Assembly: GCF_014649775.1 (NCBI RefSeq)
Contig: NZ_BMTR01000014.1
Coordinates: 186,001-250,000, forward strand
DNA length: 64,000 bases
From: Streptomyces longisporoflavus
GTDB lineage: Bacteria > Actinomycetota > Actinomycetes > Streptomycetales > Streptomycetaceae
Direction: 5' to 3'
This document shows positions 50,591 through 60,585 of the stretch, one piece after another (position 1 is the first letter of the stretch; each line of letters opens with the position of its first letter). The translations under genes were made by a program, and so were the position numbers. The notes below the pieces were generated by a model. It did no database searches and had not been told where the DNA came from. It saw only the letters and a program-made list of their open reading frames with translations.

Positions 50591-50910
50591 CCCCAACCCC
50601 GCCCCTTCCCGAAAACCCGCTGCGCGGGGGCGTCCTCAAGCGCCGGACGGCTGCAAGCTTTCAGCCCGTCTGGCGTTTGAAGACGAACTCGGCGGCGGTA
50701 CGTACAAGACCCCCGGCGCCGGAGCGACTCAGCCCGTCCGGCGTTTGAGGACGAACTCGGCGGAGCCGGTGATGGCGGTAAGTGCAAGGCCCTCGCGCCG
50801 GGAGCGACTCAGCCCGTCCGGCGTTTGAGGACGAACTCGGCGAAGCCGGTGATGGCGGTAAGTGCAAGGCCCTCGCGCCAGCGAGTTTTCGGGAAGGGGC
50901 GGGGTTGGGG
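50591..50910. repeat. Composite intergenic repeat block
   Basis: The outer boundaries are 26-base perfect inverted repeats (50591-50616 and 50885-50910) containing CCCCGCCCCTTCCCG. Inside are three direct copies of a 34-base unit beginning TCAGCCCGTCYGGCG (50661, 50729, 50809) and one inverted degenerate copy at about 50631-50653. Copies two and three extend to an 80-base period. The block lies between two minus-strand genes; the small open frames in it are by-products. Confidence 0.85.
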
Positions 50911-50915
50911 AGAGC

Positions 50916-51737
50916 TCACCGCCTACGGCGCAAGACCCGCCCCGCGACGATCGCCGAAGCCAGCACCACCGCAGCCGCGGGCGCAGCCCACCGCAGGGTG
51001 TCCCGCGTCGACATGGACTCAGCCGCGGGCGCCGGCGCGTACCGCCCCCGGGGCGGCGCGTGATCGACCTCCTCCGCGCTGCGCCCGATCATCGTCCGCC
51101 GGGCATGCGCGGCCTCCGCGGGCGGCACCAGAATGTCCTCTACGTCGACATCGACGTCATCGACATCGACGTCATCCTCGGACTCCGCGTCCAACGCCGA
51201 GGCCGGCACCTCCGTCTCGAAGACGGAGATCCCATCTACGACATCTACGGGCACCACGGGCTCCACGGGCTCGATGACCGAAGGCCCAGGCCCGGCCTCG
51301 GGCCCGGCCACCCGCCCGAGCCCCTCCGCGAACCGATCGAGAAGCCTCCGCACGGTGTTCTCCACAGCCTGTGGAGAACTTTCGGCGACGCGCCCCTCCC
51401 CGGCCCCCGTCCCGGTGAAAACCAGCCGGGTCCCGCTCCCGTCCCCGGCGGGATCGACCCGCACCTCAAGGGAGAGCTTCACGGAGCCGCCGCCCCGCAC
51501 CTCGACGCCCTCGCCCTCGATCGCGAAGGAACGCTCACCTCGCGCGGCGACCCGCGCGGCCCCCCGGTACGTGATCGTGTGGCCGCCGACCCGCACCTTG
51601 AGGCGGCCGGAGAGCGGACGGGCGGCCTCGTCCGTGTCGCGCTGCAACCCGGGCACCGCCCCAGCGACCTGCTCGGGATCGCTCAGCACCTGCTGAAGAC
51701 GGTCGGCGGGAACCGGAACGAACACCTCATGCTCCAT
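50916..51737 (-). CDS. SRPBCC/CoxG-like membrane-anchored protein
   Basis: The 273-residue protein has an N-terminal SRPBCC helix-grip domain (FVPVPADRLQQVLSDPEQVAGAVPG, VKLSLEVRVDP, RLVFTGTG) of the CoxG type, an acidic linker with alternating Asp-Val (DDVDVDDVDVDVED), and a C-terminal membrane anchor (WAAPAAAVVLASAIVAGRVLRRRR in part). CoxG proteins serve membrane recruitment in CO dehydrogenase assembly, but no cox genes are near, so only the fold is assigned. Confidence 0.8.
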   Translation of the reverse strand: MEHEVFVPVPADRLQQVLSDPEQVAGAVPGLQRDTDEAARPLSGRLKVRVGGHTITYRGAARVAARGERSFAIEGEGVEVRGGGSVKLSLEVRVDPAGDGSGTRLVFTGTGAGEGRVAESSPQAVENTVRRLLDRFAEGLGRVAGPEAGPGPSVIEPVEPVVPVDVVDGISVFETEVPASALDAESEDDVDVDDVDVDVEDILVPPAEAAHARRTMIGRSAEEVDHAPPRGRYAPAPAAESMSTRDTLRWAAPAAAVVLASAIVAGRVLRRRR

Positions 51738-51783
51738 GGCAGTCGAGCCTACCCACGTGGCCGAGACCATGTACGTCAGTTCG

Positions 51784-53313
51784 TCAGTTCGCGTAGCGCG
51801 GGTGGACCAGCGTGGAGGGGGCCAGCCCCCGTATCCGCGTCCCTTCGGCGGACACGACACCCGCCCGCGGCGGCGCCCCGGCCGTACCCCGGCGCGGTTC
51901 GACGGCCGGCCGGGGGCGGGATCCGGCCGCGAGCACGAACCCCCAGTCGGCGGACCTGCCCGCCACTCGGTACGGCTCGGTCGGCAGCCCCGCCGCCCGC
52001 AGCGTCGCCTCGACCGTCCAGAAGACGCGGGGCCTGTCGTCGACGGACCCGGCGTGCACGGCGAGACGGCCGCCCGCGGCCAGGGCAAGCCGCGCGAGGC
52101 CGTAGAACTCCTGGGAGTAGAGCTTGGCGCTCGCGGTGCTCGCGGGGTCCGGCAGATCGGAGATCACCACGTCGTACGTACGAGGGGGTGATCGCAGCCA
52201 GCGGAAGACGTCGGCGTGCACCACGTGCACCCGGGGGTCGCTGAACACCTGTCCGTTCAGCTCGCTCAGCGCCGGGTCGTGGCGCGCGAGGCGCACGAGG
52301 CCGGGGTCGGGCTCGACGACGTCCACCCGCCGCACCCCCGGATGCCGCAGCACCTCGCGCGCCGCGAGGCCGTCGCCGCCGCCCAGGACGAGCACGCGCG
52401 CGTGCCTGCCCTCCATCGCGGGGCCGACGAGTGCCCGGTGGTAGCGGTACTCGTCACGGCCGCTGACGCGCAGCCGCCCGTCCACGTAGAGGTCGAGCGA
52501 GGTCTTCCTGCCGCCCGTGAGGACCACTTCCTGGATGTCGGTGCGCACGGCGACCCGTACGTCCTTGCCGTAGACCGCGCGCCGCGCCGCCGCCTCGAAG
52601 TCGCCGACGAGTGCGGCGGCCGAGGCGAGCAGGCCAAGGACGGTGACGTTCGCGACGAGCAGCACCCAGCGGCCGCGCACGCTCAGATCGTGCCGGAACA
52701 GGCCGAAGACGAGCGCCCCGCCCGCGACGGCGTTGACCGCGCCGGTGATCAGCGCCCCGGACAGCTGGCCGAACAGGGGGAGCAGGAGGAAGGGGAAGGC
52801 GAGGCCGCCCACGAGCGCGCCCACGTAGTCGGCGGCGAACAGGTCCGACACGGCGCCGCTCGCGTCCTGCCGCCTGATCCGCTGGATGAGCACCATGAGC
52901 AGCGGCACTTCGGCGCCGATGAGCAGGCCGATGGCGAGCGAGAACGCGACGAGGAGGTACCGCGAGCCGCCCGCCCAGACCTCGCCCTTGTCGCCGGTCC
53001 AGGCGAACGCGGCGTACAACGCCATGGCGCTCAGTCCGCCGACGAGCGCGAGCGCCGACTCCACCAGGCCGAACCCGACCGCGGCCCGGCACCGCAGGCG
53101 CTTGGCGAGCAGGGAGCCGATGCCCATGGCGAAGACCATGACCGAGAGGACCACCGACGCCTGGGTGACGGAGTCACCGATCAAGTACGAGGCGAGGGCG
53201 ACGAGTTCGAGTTCGTACACGAGACCGCAGGCCGCGCAGATGAAGACGCCCGCGAGGACGAGCAACCGCCCCGTCCGGGGTGTCACGGGTAAATGTGTTG
53301 ACGGCTCGATCAC
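51784..53313 (-). CDS. Membrane-fused aminopropyltransferase (spermidine synthase-like)
   Basis: The 509-residue protein starts at GTG 53313. Residues 15-225 hold about seven membrane helices (GRLLVLAGVFICAACGLVYE), followed by a spermidine-synthase domain: LVLGGGDGLAAREVL, VDVVEPDPGLVRLAR, VVISDLPDPAS and YSQEFYGLARLAL. It should transfer an aminopropyl group or make a related product at the membrane. The presence of DP rather than the classic acceptor residues warns that substrate may differ. DUF2617 lies next upstream. Confidence 0.9.
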   Translation of the reverse strand: MIEPSTHLPVTPRTGRLLVLAGVFICAACGLVYELELVALASYLIGDSVTQASVVLSVMVFAMGIGSLLAKRLRCRAAVGFGLVESALALVGGLSAMALYAAFAWTGDKGEVWAGGSRYLLVAFSLAIGLLIGAEVPLLMVLIQRIRRQDASGAVSDLFAADYVGALVGGLAFPFLLLPLFGQLSGALITGAVNAVAGGALVFGLFRHDLSVRGRWVLLVANVTVLGLLASAAALVGDFEAAARRAVYGKDVRVAVRTDIQEVVLTGGRKTSLDLYVDGRLRVSGRDEYRYHRALVGPAMEGRHARVLVLGGGDGLAAREVLRHPGVRRVDVVEPDPGLVRLARHDPALSELNGQVFSDPRVHVVHADVFRWLRSPPRTYDVVISDLPDPASTASAKLYSQEFYGLARLALAAGGRLAVHAGSVDDRPRVFWTVEATLRAAGLPTEPYRVAGRSADWGFVLAAGSRPRPAVEPRRGTAGAPPRAGVVSAEGTRIRGLAPSTLVHPRYAN

Positions 53314-53349
53314 CTTGGGAACGCTACGTCACCGCAAGCTTACGTCCGG

Positions 53350-53877
53350 TCACCCACAAGGGTGCATCGCGGGCACCCGGATCCCGACGCGGGTACGGGT
53401 CGCGACGAGTTGCCCGTCCTGCGGATAGGCGTGCCAGGTGCGCCACTGCACCGCTCCTTCGTGCCGCTGCGCCAGCATCGCCGTGAACGCGTGCGGACTG
53501 CCGGGGAAGACCCCGGCCAGGCCGTGCGGGTGCTCGGCGACCAGGGCGAGCAGTTCCTGCGCGCGGCCCGCGAACTGGCCGCGCGAGAGGGTCTCCACGC
53601 GCGCCGCGAATTCGTACTCCCAGTCGCCCAGGCGCTTGGAGACGCCGAGCGGCAGTGGCGTACTGCTGCCGGGGATGCAGGCGACGGTCTCCGAGCAGGT
53701 GCCCCGTTCCTCTTCGAGGAGCACTTGGTGCGATGCCCCCAGGAGCCGCAACTCCATTCTGGCGTCGGCGAGTTGCAGTTCGAGAGTGGCGAGCGCGGGC
53801 AGCGGCTCACGCCCCAGGGTCCAGGCGAGGTCCGCGGCGCACGTGTCGGTATAGACAGTCTTCAGGGTCGTGAGCAT
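53350..53877 (-). CDS. DUF2617 protein
   Basis: The 175-residue protein starts at ATG 53877. It has YTDTCAADLAWTLGREPLPALATLELQL and ASHQVLLEEERGTCSETVACIPG, consistent with DUF2617. The conserved arginine/tyrosine-rich end WRTWHAYPQDGQLVATRTRV supports a folded domain. It precedes the membrane aminopropyltransferase with a 36-base gap, so both are likely in one operon. Confidence 0.85.
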   Translation of the reverse strand: MLTTLKTVYTDTCAADLAWTLGREPLPALATLELQLADARMELRLLGASHQVLLEEERGTCSETVACIPGSSTPLPLGVSKRLGDWEYEFAARVETLSRGQFAGRAQELLALVAEHPHGLAGVFPGSPHAFTAMLAQRHEGAVQWRTWHAYPQDGQLVATRTRVGIRVPAMHPCG

Positions 53878-54191
53878 GGGTCGGCTCCGCTATCACGCAA
53901 TGGAAGTGGTGCCGGCGCACCCGGTCGTCGGCGACCGGGAGGTCGGAATGCCGGCTCGTACCCACGAGAACGTCCTCGTTGTCCCAGTAGTCCGTTTCGA
54001 GGGCGGCGCTGACGGTTAAGAGGGAATCATGGACTGCTGCACTGCCACAGCGTTTTTACCCAACTTCGGAGGGTTTCCACCCCCGCGGGGGCTGCACAGT
54101 TCAACTGTTCAATGAGTCAACGACAGAGTGCCCGGCAGGAGTTGCCTCCCACCGGGCACTTCAAACAGATGGACGGACCAGCTGCCCCGTG
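53878..54191. other. Intergenic region upstream of DUF2617
   Basis: The 314 bases contain the DUF2617 promoter and the terminator for the Gly/Cys-rich gene. No other gene is supported. Confidence 0.5.
54127..54160. terminator. Terminator after the Gly/Cys-rich gene
   Basis: AGTGCCCGG (54127-54135) pairs with CCGGGCACT (54152-54160), 31 bases beyond the gene's stop on the minus strand. Confidence 0.65.
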
Positions 54192-54431
54192 TCAGCTGCC
54201 TCCGCCACCGCCGCACCCGCCACCGCCGCCACAGGAGGAGGAGCCGCCACAGGACGACCCTCCGCCGCAGGAGCTGCCGCCATGGTGGCCGCCGTCACCG
54301 CCGCCGGCCCACCAACCGCCACTGGAAGACGACCCGGCCGACCCGGAGTACGTCCCGCCGCTTGAGCGACCGGCGTACACCGCGAGTCCGACGACCACAA
54401 CCACCGCGACAAACACGAAGACCACCATCAT
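54192..54431 (-). CDS. Gly/Ser/Cys-rich mini membrane protein
   Basis: The 79-residue protein starts at ATG 54431, ten bases after AGGGG. Residues 2-20 are one hydrophobic helix (VVFVFVAVVVVVGLAVYAG). The rest is almost only Gly, Ser, Trp, His and Cys, ending in repeated SCGGGSSCGGSSSCGGGGG. The Cys spacing (every 5-7 residues, separated by glycine) could bind metal or form crosslinks. No known family. It lies in the same direction as the polyamine-type genes and is followed by its own terminator. Confidence 0.6.
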   Translation of the reverse strand: MMVVFVFVAVVVVVGLAVYAGRSSGGTYSGSAGSSSSGGWWAGGGDGGHHGGSSCGGGSSCGGSSSCGGGGGCGGGGGS

Positions 54432-54591
54432 GACCTTCACGCCCCTTTCCGTTCCCCCGAAGCAGGCCCCCCGTGGGTCCGCGTTCTTCCGTGTTGTTCT
54501 TGTTGCACTTGCGTGAAGGGGGGATGCCCCTGCCGCCGACGACCCAAGCCGGAGTTGAGCAACTCCAGAGGTTCGGCGCAGGATGGCGGCC

Positions 54592-55791
54592 ATGACCTCC
54601 ACATCCGGGAGCGGGCGCCCGCTGCTCAACCGCCGCCTCGCCGAGTTCGGTACGACGATCTTCGCCGAGATGTCCGCGCTCGCCGTGAAAACCGGCGCCA
54701 TCAACCTCGGTCAGGGGTTCCCCGACACGGACGGTCCCGAGGAGATCCGCGAGGCCGCGGTCCGTGCCCTGCGCGACGGGCGCGGCAACCAGTACCCGCC
54801 GGGCCCCGGCATCCCCGAGCTCCGCGCTGCCGTCGCCGCGCACCAGCGGCACCGGTACGGGCTCGCGTACGACCCCGACCGCGAGGTCCTGGTCACGGCG
54901 GGCGCGACCGAGGCGATCGCCGCCTCGCTGCTGGCCCTGGTCGAACCCGGCGACGAGGTCATCGCCCTGGAGCCGTACTACGACTCGTACGCCGCCTCGA
55001 TCGCCCTCGCCGGCGGCAAGCGGGTCCCCGTGACGCTGCGCCCGGACGCCGCCGCGGGACGCTTCCGTCTCGACCTGGACGAGCTGCGCGACGCGATCAC
55101 CCCGCACACCCGGCTGCTGCTCCTCAACACCCCGCACAACCCGACCGGCACGGTCCTGACCCGCGCCGAGCTCACCGAGATCGCGCGGCTCGCGGTCGAG
55201 CGCGACCTCCTCGTGGTCACGGACGAGGTCTACGAGCACCTGGTCTTCGACGACGGCGAGGGCACGGAGCACATCCCCCTCGCCTCGTTCCCCGGCATGC
55301 GCGAGCGCACGGTGACGATCGGCTCGGCGGGCAAGACGTTCTCGTTCACCGGCTGGAAGGTCGGCTGGATCACGTCCACCCCGGAGCTCGTGACGGCGGT
55401 CCGCTCGGCGAAGCAGTTCCTCACGTACGTCTCCTCGGGGCCCTTCCAGTACGCGATCGCGGAGGCCCTGGCGCTCCCCGACTCGTACTTCGCCGACTTC
55501 CGCGAGGGCATGCGCGCCAAGCGGGATCTCCTGAGCGAGGGCCTTACGGCGGCGGGCTTCGACGTCTACCGGCCCGCGGGGACGTACTTCGTCACCACCG
55601 ACATCAGCGCCCTGGGCGAGACCGACGGCTTCGCCTTCTGCCGGGCGCTGCCCGAGCGCATCGGTGTGGTCGCCGTCCCGAACGCCGTCTTCTACGACCA
55701 CCGGGAGGCGGGGGCGCCGTTCGTGCGCTTCGCGTTCTGCAAGAAGGACGAGGTGCTCGCCGAGGCGGTGTCGCGGCTCAAGTCGCTGTAG
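54592..55791 (+). CDS. Class I/II PLP-dependent aminotransferase
   Basis: The 399-residue enzyme has INLGQGFPDTDGP, NTPHNPTGTVL, DEVYEHLVFDD and Lys in IGSAGKTFSFTGWKVGW. It is of the kynurenine/glutamine aminotransferase and N-succinyldiaminopimelate aminotransferase (DapC) type of actinobacteria. I choose ATG 54592 over 54583 because an AGG has the better spacing. With lysC and asd in the window, a role in diaminopimelate synthesis is plausible but unproved. A strong terminator follows. Confidence 0.92.
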   Translation: MTSTSGSGRPLLNRRLAEFGTTIFAEMSALAVKTGAINLGQGFPDTDGPEEIREAAVRALRDGRGNQYPPGPGIPELRAAVAAHQRHRYGLAYDPDREVLVTAGATEAIAASLLALVEPGDEVIALEPYYDSYAASIALAGGKRVPVTLRPDAAAGRFRLDLDELRDAITPHTRLLLLNTPHNPTGTVLTRAELTEIARLAVERDLLVVTDEVYEHLVFDDGEGTEHIPLASFPGMRERTVTIGSAGKTFSFTGWKVGWITSTPELVTAVRSAKQFLTYVSSGPFQYAIAEALALPDSYFADFREGMRAKRDLLSEGLTAAGFDVYRPAGTYFVTTDISALGETDGFAFCRALPERIGVVAVPNAVFYDHREAGAPFVRFAFCKKDEVLAEAVSRLKSL

Positions 55792-55803
55792 CGCCGGACA
55801 TCA

Positions 55804-55839
55804 CGAAAGCCCGGCCGGATCTCCCCGGCCGGGCTTTCG
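55804..55839. terminator. Bidirectional terminator
   Basis: CGAAAGCCCGGCCGG (55804-55818) pairs perfectly with CCGGCCGGGCTTTCG (55825-55839), between convergent aminotransferase and YbjN genes. Confidence 0.88.
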
Positions 55840-55860
55840 CGCTGTCGTGCCGACGTGTGC

Positions 55861-56400
55861 CTAGGCCTCGTCGTCGGGCTTCGCGTCACCCTCGGTGCCG
55901 TCCACCTCAGCCTCGAGGCCGAGCTGCTCGACGAGCCACTTGTCGAACTCGATGGCGGCCCGCACCCAGCTGACCGTCGACGACACGAAGTGCTCCAGGG
56001 AGACACCCGTGCCGATCAGCATCTGCGCCTCGCCGATGAGGCGGACGGTGCCGTCGTCGTGGGTGTGCGTGTAGACCTTCGGCCACAGGGTGCGGCGGTT
56101 CCAGTCGTCGATCGCCTCGAGGAGCTGCTGCTTCTCCTCGATGCCGTGCGCACGGTCGTAGAACGTCCGCACCGAGAAGACCTGCTGGTCGCCCTCGCCG
56201 CGGAACATGAAGTACGTGCGGAACTCCTCCCACGGCGCCGCGAGGTCACCCTCGTCGTCGACGACGTGCTTGAGCTCCATCTGGTCCAGGAGCTGCTTGA
56301 CCAGGTCCTGGTCGGGGACAACGGGGCCCGCCGGTCCATCGCCCTGCTGCGGTTCGGGCTGTCCCCCGAAATTCGGAATCGAGGACGGGTCGATGCTCAC
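55861..56400 (-). CDS. YbjN domain protein
   Basis: The 179-residue protein starts at GTG 56400 with AAGGGAC upstream. The core DLVKQLLDQMELKHVVDDEGDL, RTYFMFRGEGDQQVFSVRTFYDR and LIGEAQMLIGTGVSLEHFVSSTVSW is the YbjN (type III secretion chaperone-like) fold. The ends are acidic. Function in actinobacteria is unknown; it sits between an aminotransferase and clpB. Confidence 0.9.
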   Translation of the reverse strand: MSIDPSSIPNFGGQPEPQQGDGPAGPVVPDQDLVKQLLDQMELKHVVDDEGDLAAPWEEFRTYFMFRGEGDQQVFSVRTFYDRAHGIEEKQQLLEAIDDWNRRTLWPKVYTHTHDDGTVRLIGEAQMLIGTGVSLEHFVSSTVSWVRAAIEFDKWLVEQLGLEAEVDGTEGDAKPDDEA

Positions 56401-56503
56401 GTGCTTAGTCCCTTCGTACGGATTCCGCCATCCTGCCCCATGTCGGGCGGGGGCCCGCAACCCCCGCCGCCGATGTGACCGGGTTATGCCGTCCTGAAGT
56501 CCC

Positions 56504-59125
<2,622 letters not shown>

Positions 59126-59206
59126 GTGAGTCGTCTCCTCCTTGCGATCCGTATGACCCGGTGGCACGGGTGACCCGGCCCACCTGCTTTAAACAGCGTA
59201 CATAAA

Positions 59207-59227
59207 GTTGAGTCTATTCCGCTCAAG
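59207..59227. promoter_or_regulatory. HAIR element (HspR operator) upstream of clpB
   Basis: GTTGAGT-N7-GCTCAAG matches the HAIR consensus CTTGAGT-N7-ACTCAAG at 12 of 14 positions. It lies 82-102 bases upstream of the clpB start. HspR control of clpB is established for Streptomyces; the identification here is by sequence match. Confidence 0.8.
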
Positions 59228-59303
59228 GAGGCATCCGCTCAGGATGCATCCGGTCAAGGGAGGCGGAGCAGGAATCCGTCCGGCGGCCGGTTAAGTTCCC
59301 TGC

Positions 59304-59735
59304 ATGGCCATCGACCCGCACCACCCGACGCCCGCCTACCTCAGCTTCTGGCGCGAGCGGCATCTGTGCACGCTGACGACACCCCGCCCCGACGGCACCC
59401 CGCACGTCGTCCCGGTCTGCGTGACGTACGACCCGGAGGCGGGCGTGGCTCGCGTGCTCGCGAGCAGGTCGAGCGCGAAGGTCAGGAACGTCCTCGCGGC
59501 GACAGAGGCGCACGGAAGCGGCGGGGCACGGGTGGCGGTCTGCCAGGTCGACGGGGCGCGCTGGGCGACGCTGGAGGGCATCGCGCGCGTACGCACGGAG
59601 CCGGCGGAGGTCGCGGAGGGCGAGCGGCGCTACGAGGAGCGGTACGGGAAGCCGCCGAGGGTGAATCCGAACCGGGCGGTCATCGAGATCTCGCTGACGC
59701 GGGCGATGGGGGCGCGGGTACTGAAGGAGGCCTAG
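59304..59735 (+). CDS. Pyridoxamine 5'-phosphate oxidase-fold protein (PPOX class)
   Basis: The 143-residue protein has FWRERHLCTLTTPRPDGTPHVVPVCVTYD and RVLASRSSAKVRNVLA, typical of the split-barrel flavin or F420 binding family. It probably uses F420 or FMN to reduce an unknown substrate. It is divergent from clpB, with the HAIR box in between, so it may be coexpressed under stress. A tandem repeat and a terminator follow. Confidence 0.88.
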   Translation: MAIDPHHPTPAYLSFWRERHLCTLTTPRPDGTPHVVPVCVTYDPEAGVARVLASRSSAKVRNVLAATEAHGSGGARVAVCQVDGARWATLEGIARVRTEPAEVAEGERRYEERYGKPPRVNPNRAVIEISLTRAMGARVLKEA

Positions 59736-59753
59736 CGCCTCGCCGGGGGCCCG

Positions 59754-59813
59754 GCACGCACGGACCCCGCACGCACGGACCCCGCACGCACGGACCCCGC
59801 ACGCACGGACCCC
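59754..59813. repeat. 15-bp perfect tandem repeat, four units
   Basis: GCACGCACGGACCCC is repeated four times without change (59754, 59769, 59784, 59799) and is followed by a degenerate fifth start. Exact identity suggests a recent expansion. It lies between the PPOX gene and a terminator. Confidence 0.85.
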
Positions 59814-59823
59814 GCACACACCA

Positions 59824-59863
59824 CAGCGGCGCCACCGTGTTCAGGTCCACGGTGGCGCCGCTG
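59824..59863. terminator. Bidirectional terminator
   Basis: CAGCGGCGCCACCGTG (59824-59839) pairs perfectly with CACGGTGGCGCCGCTG (59848-59863). It separates the PPOX gene from the convergent Rieske-like gene. Confidence 0.88.
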
Positions 59864-59906
59864 CTGGGGGAAGCACCTGCGCGATGTACAACGACGGGGG
59901 ATCGCG

Positions 59907-60281
59907 TCAGGCGCTGCGGGGGGTGGCTGTGATGGCTCTTGTAGTGCTTGAGGTGCTGGAACTCTTTTCCTGCTGCTCACCGGGCCTGCCGGGGTCACCG
60001 ACAAGCTGGTGGTCACGACGGTCGAGATTGACGAAGACCATCCCGTACCGGATGGCACACCGCACGGGCTGCGGGGCGCCTCGCGGTTTCCGGAGGCACC
60101 GGTAGGCCCGGATCTCCTCCTCTTCGTCACGGGTGACGATCACCGGTTCGCCGAGAAGCGTGACCATCAACGAGTCGCCTGCGTGGGGTATCGCGGTGGC
60201 GAGATCGATGAAGTGCCAACCAGAGCGGTAGGCGGTGGCCATTTCCCGTCGGAAGGTGCGGTCGTCGGGCGGGGTGCTCAT
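59907..60281 (-). CDS. Rieske-like protein lacking iron-sulfur ligands
   Basis: The 124-residue protein starts at ATG 60281 with GGGAG seven bases before. Residues 17-90 follow the N-terminal pattern of Rieske oxygenases (YRSGWHFIDLATAIPHAGDS, VTLLGEPVIVTRDEEEEIRAYRCL, YGMVFVNLD). Where the Cys-x-His and Cys-x-x-His ligands should be, it has CLRKPRG and RCAIRYG, with the intervening segment deleted. It cannot bind a normal cluster. It overlaps the small-peptide gene by four bases and is probably translated with it. Confidence 0.65.
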   Translation of the reverse strand: MSTPPDDRTFRREMATAYRSGWHFIDLATAIPHAGDSLMVTLLGEPVIVTRDEEEEIRAYRCLRKPRGAPQPVRCAIRYGMVFVNLDRRDHQLVGDPGRPGEQQEKSSSTSSTTRAITATPRSA

Positions 60282-60454
60282 GCGCCTGCTCCCGCCGGGG
60301 CGACGTGCCAGCCCAGGTCCGTGGACGGAGCTGAAACGGAACTGGTGGTCGACGGCTCGCTGTGCCACCCGAGATCGAGAGTGCCCAGCACGCCCAACGT
60401 CAGCCCTGCGGAGAAGGTGGTGACAAGCACCGAGCGAAGCATGCGCTTAAACAT
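60278..60454 (-). CDS. 58-residue exported-looking peptide with two DLGWH motifs
   Basis: Start at ATG 60454 with GAGGA at good spacing. A basic N-terminus (MFKRMLR) and a hydrophobic segment (residues 8-26) make a signal peptide or anchor. After it, DLGWH occurs at residues 28-32 and again at 47-51, separated by a Ser/Thr/Pro linker. The protein ends HVAPAGAGA. It is not in any family I can name. Overlap with the Rieske-like gene and divergence from three regulator genes mark it as the possible core of a peptide locus. Confidence 0.7.
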   Translation of the reverse strand: MFKRMLRSVLVTTFSAGLTLGVLGTLDLGWHSEPSTTSSVSAPSTDLGWHVAPAGAGA

Positions 60455-60550
60455 GGTCGGCTTCGTCCTCACTTGGTAGGTTCCTCTCCCCCGGCTCAAC
60501 AAGACGATGTCTCAATCGAGCACGTCAAAGCCACAGGGTGGATGCATCAT

Positions 60551-60570
60551 GTTCCTGCACGTTCAGGACC
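60551..60570. promoter_or_regulatory. Dyad before the first tandem regulator
   Basis: TCCTG (60553-60557) and CAGGA (60564-60568) form the heart of a dyad, GTTCCTG-N6-CAGGACC, 16 bases before the first regulator start and about 97 bases upstream of the peptide gene. A LuxR-type dimer could bind it. Confidence 0.4.
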
Positions 60571-60585
60571 CTGGGGGGTGGAGAT

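Noticed and set aside
50554..50867. Two overlapping minus-strand frames with nearly identical proteins starting MHLPPSP
   Set aside because: They lie wholly in the repeat block and their similarity comes from the repeated DNA; there is no ribosome site.
50591..50910. CRISPR array
   Set aside because: Repeat units are unequal in spacing, spacers are repeated too, and no cas genes are near.
54112..54516. Plus-strand Pro-rich frame
   Set aside because: It is antisense to the Gly/Cys-rich gene and its proline content is the complement of glycine codons; it also crosses a terminator.
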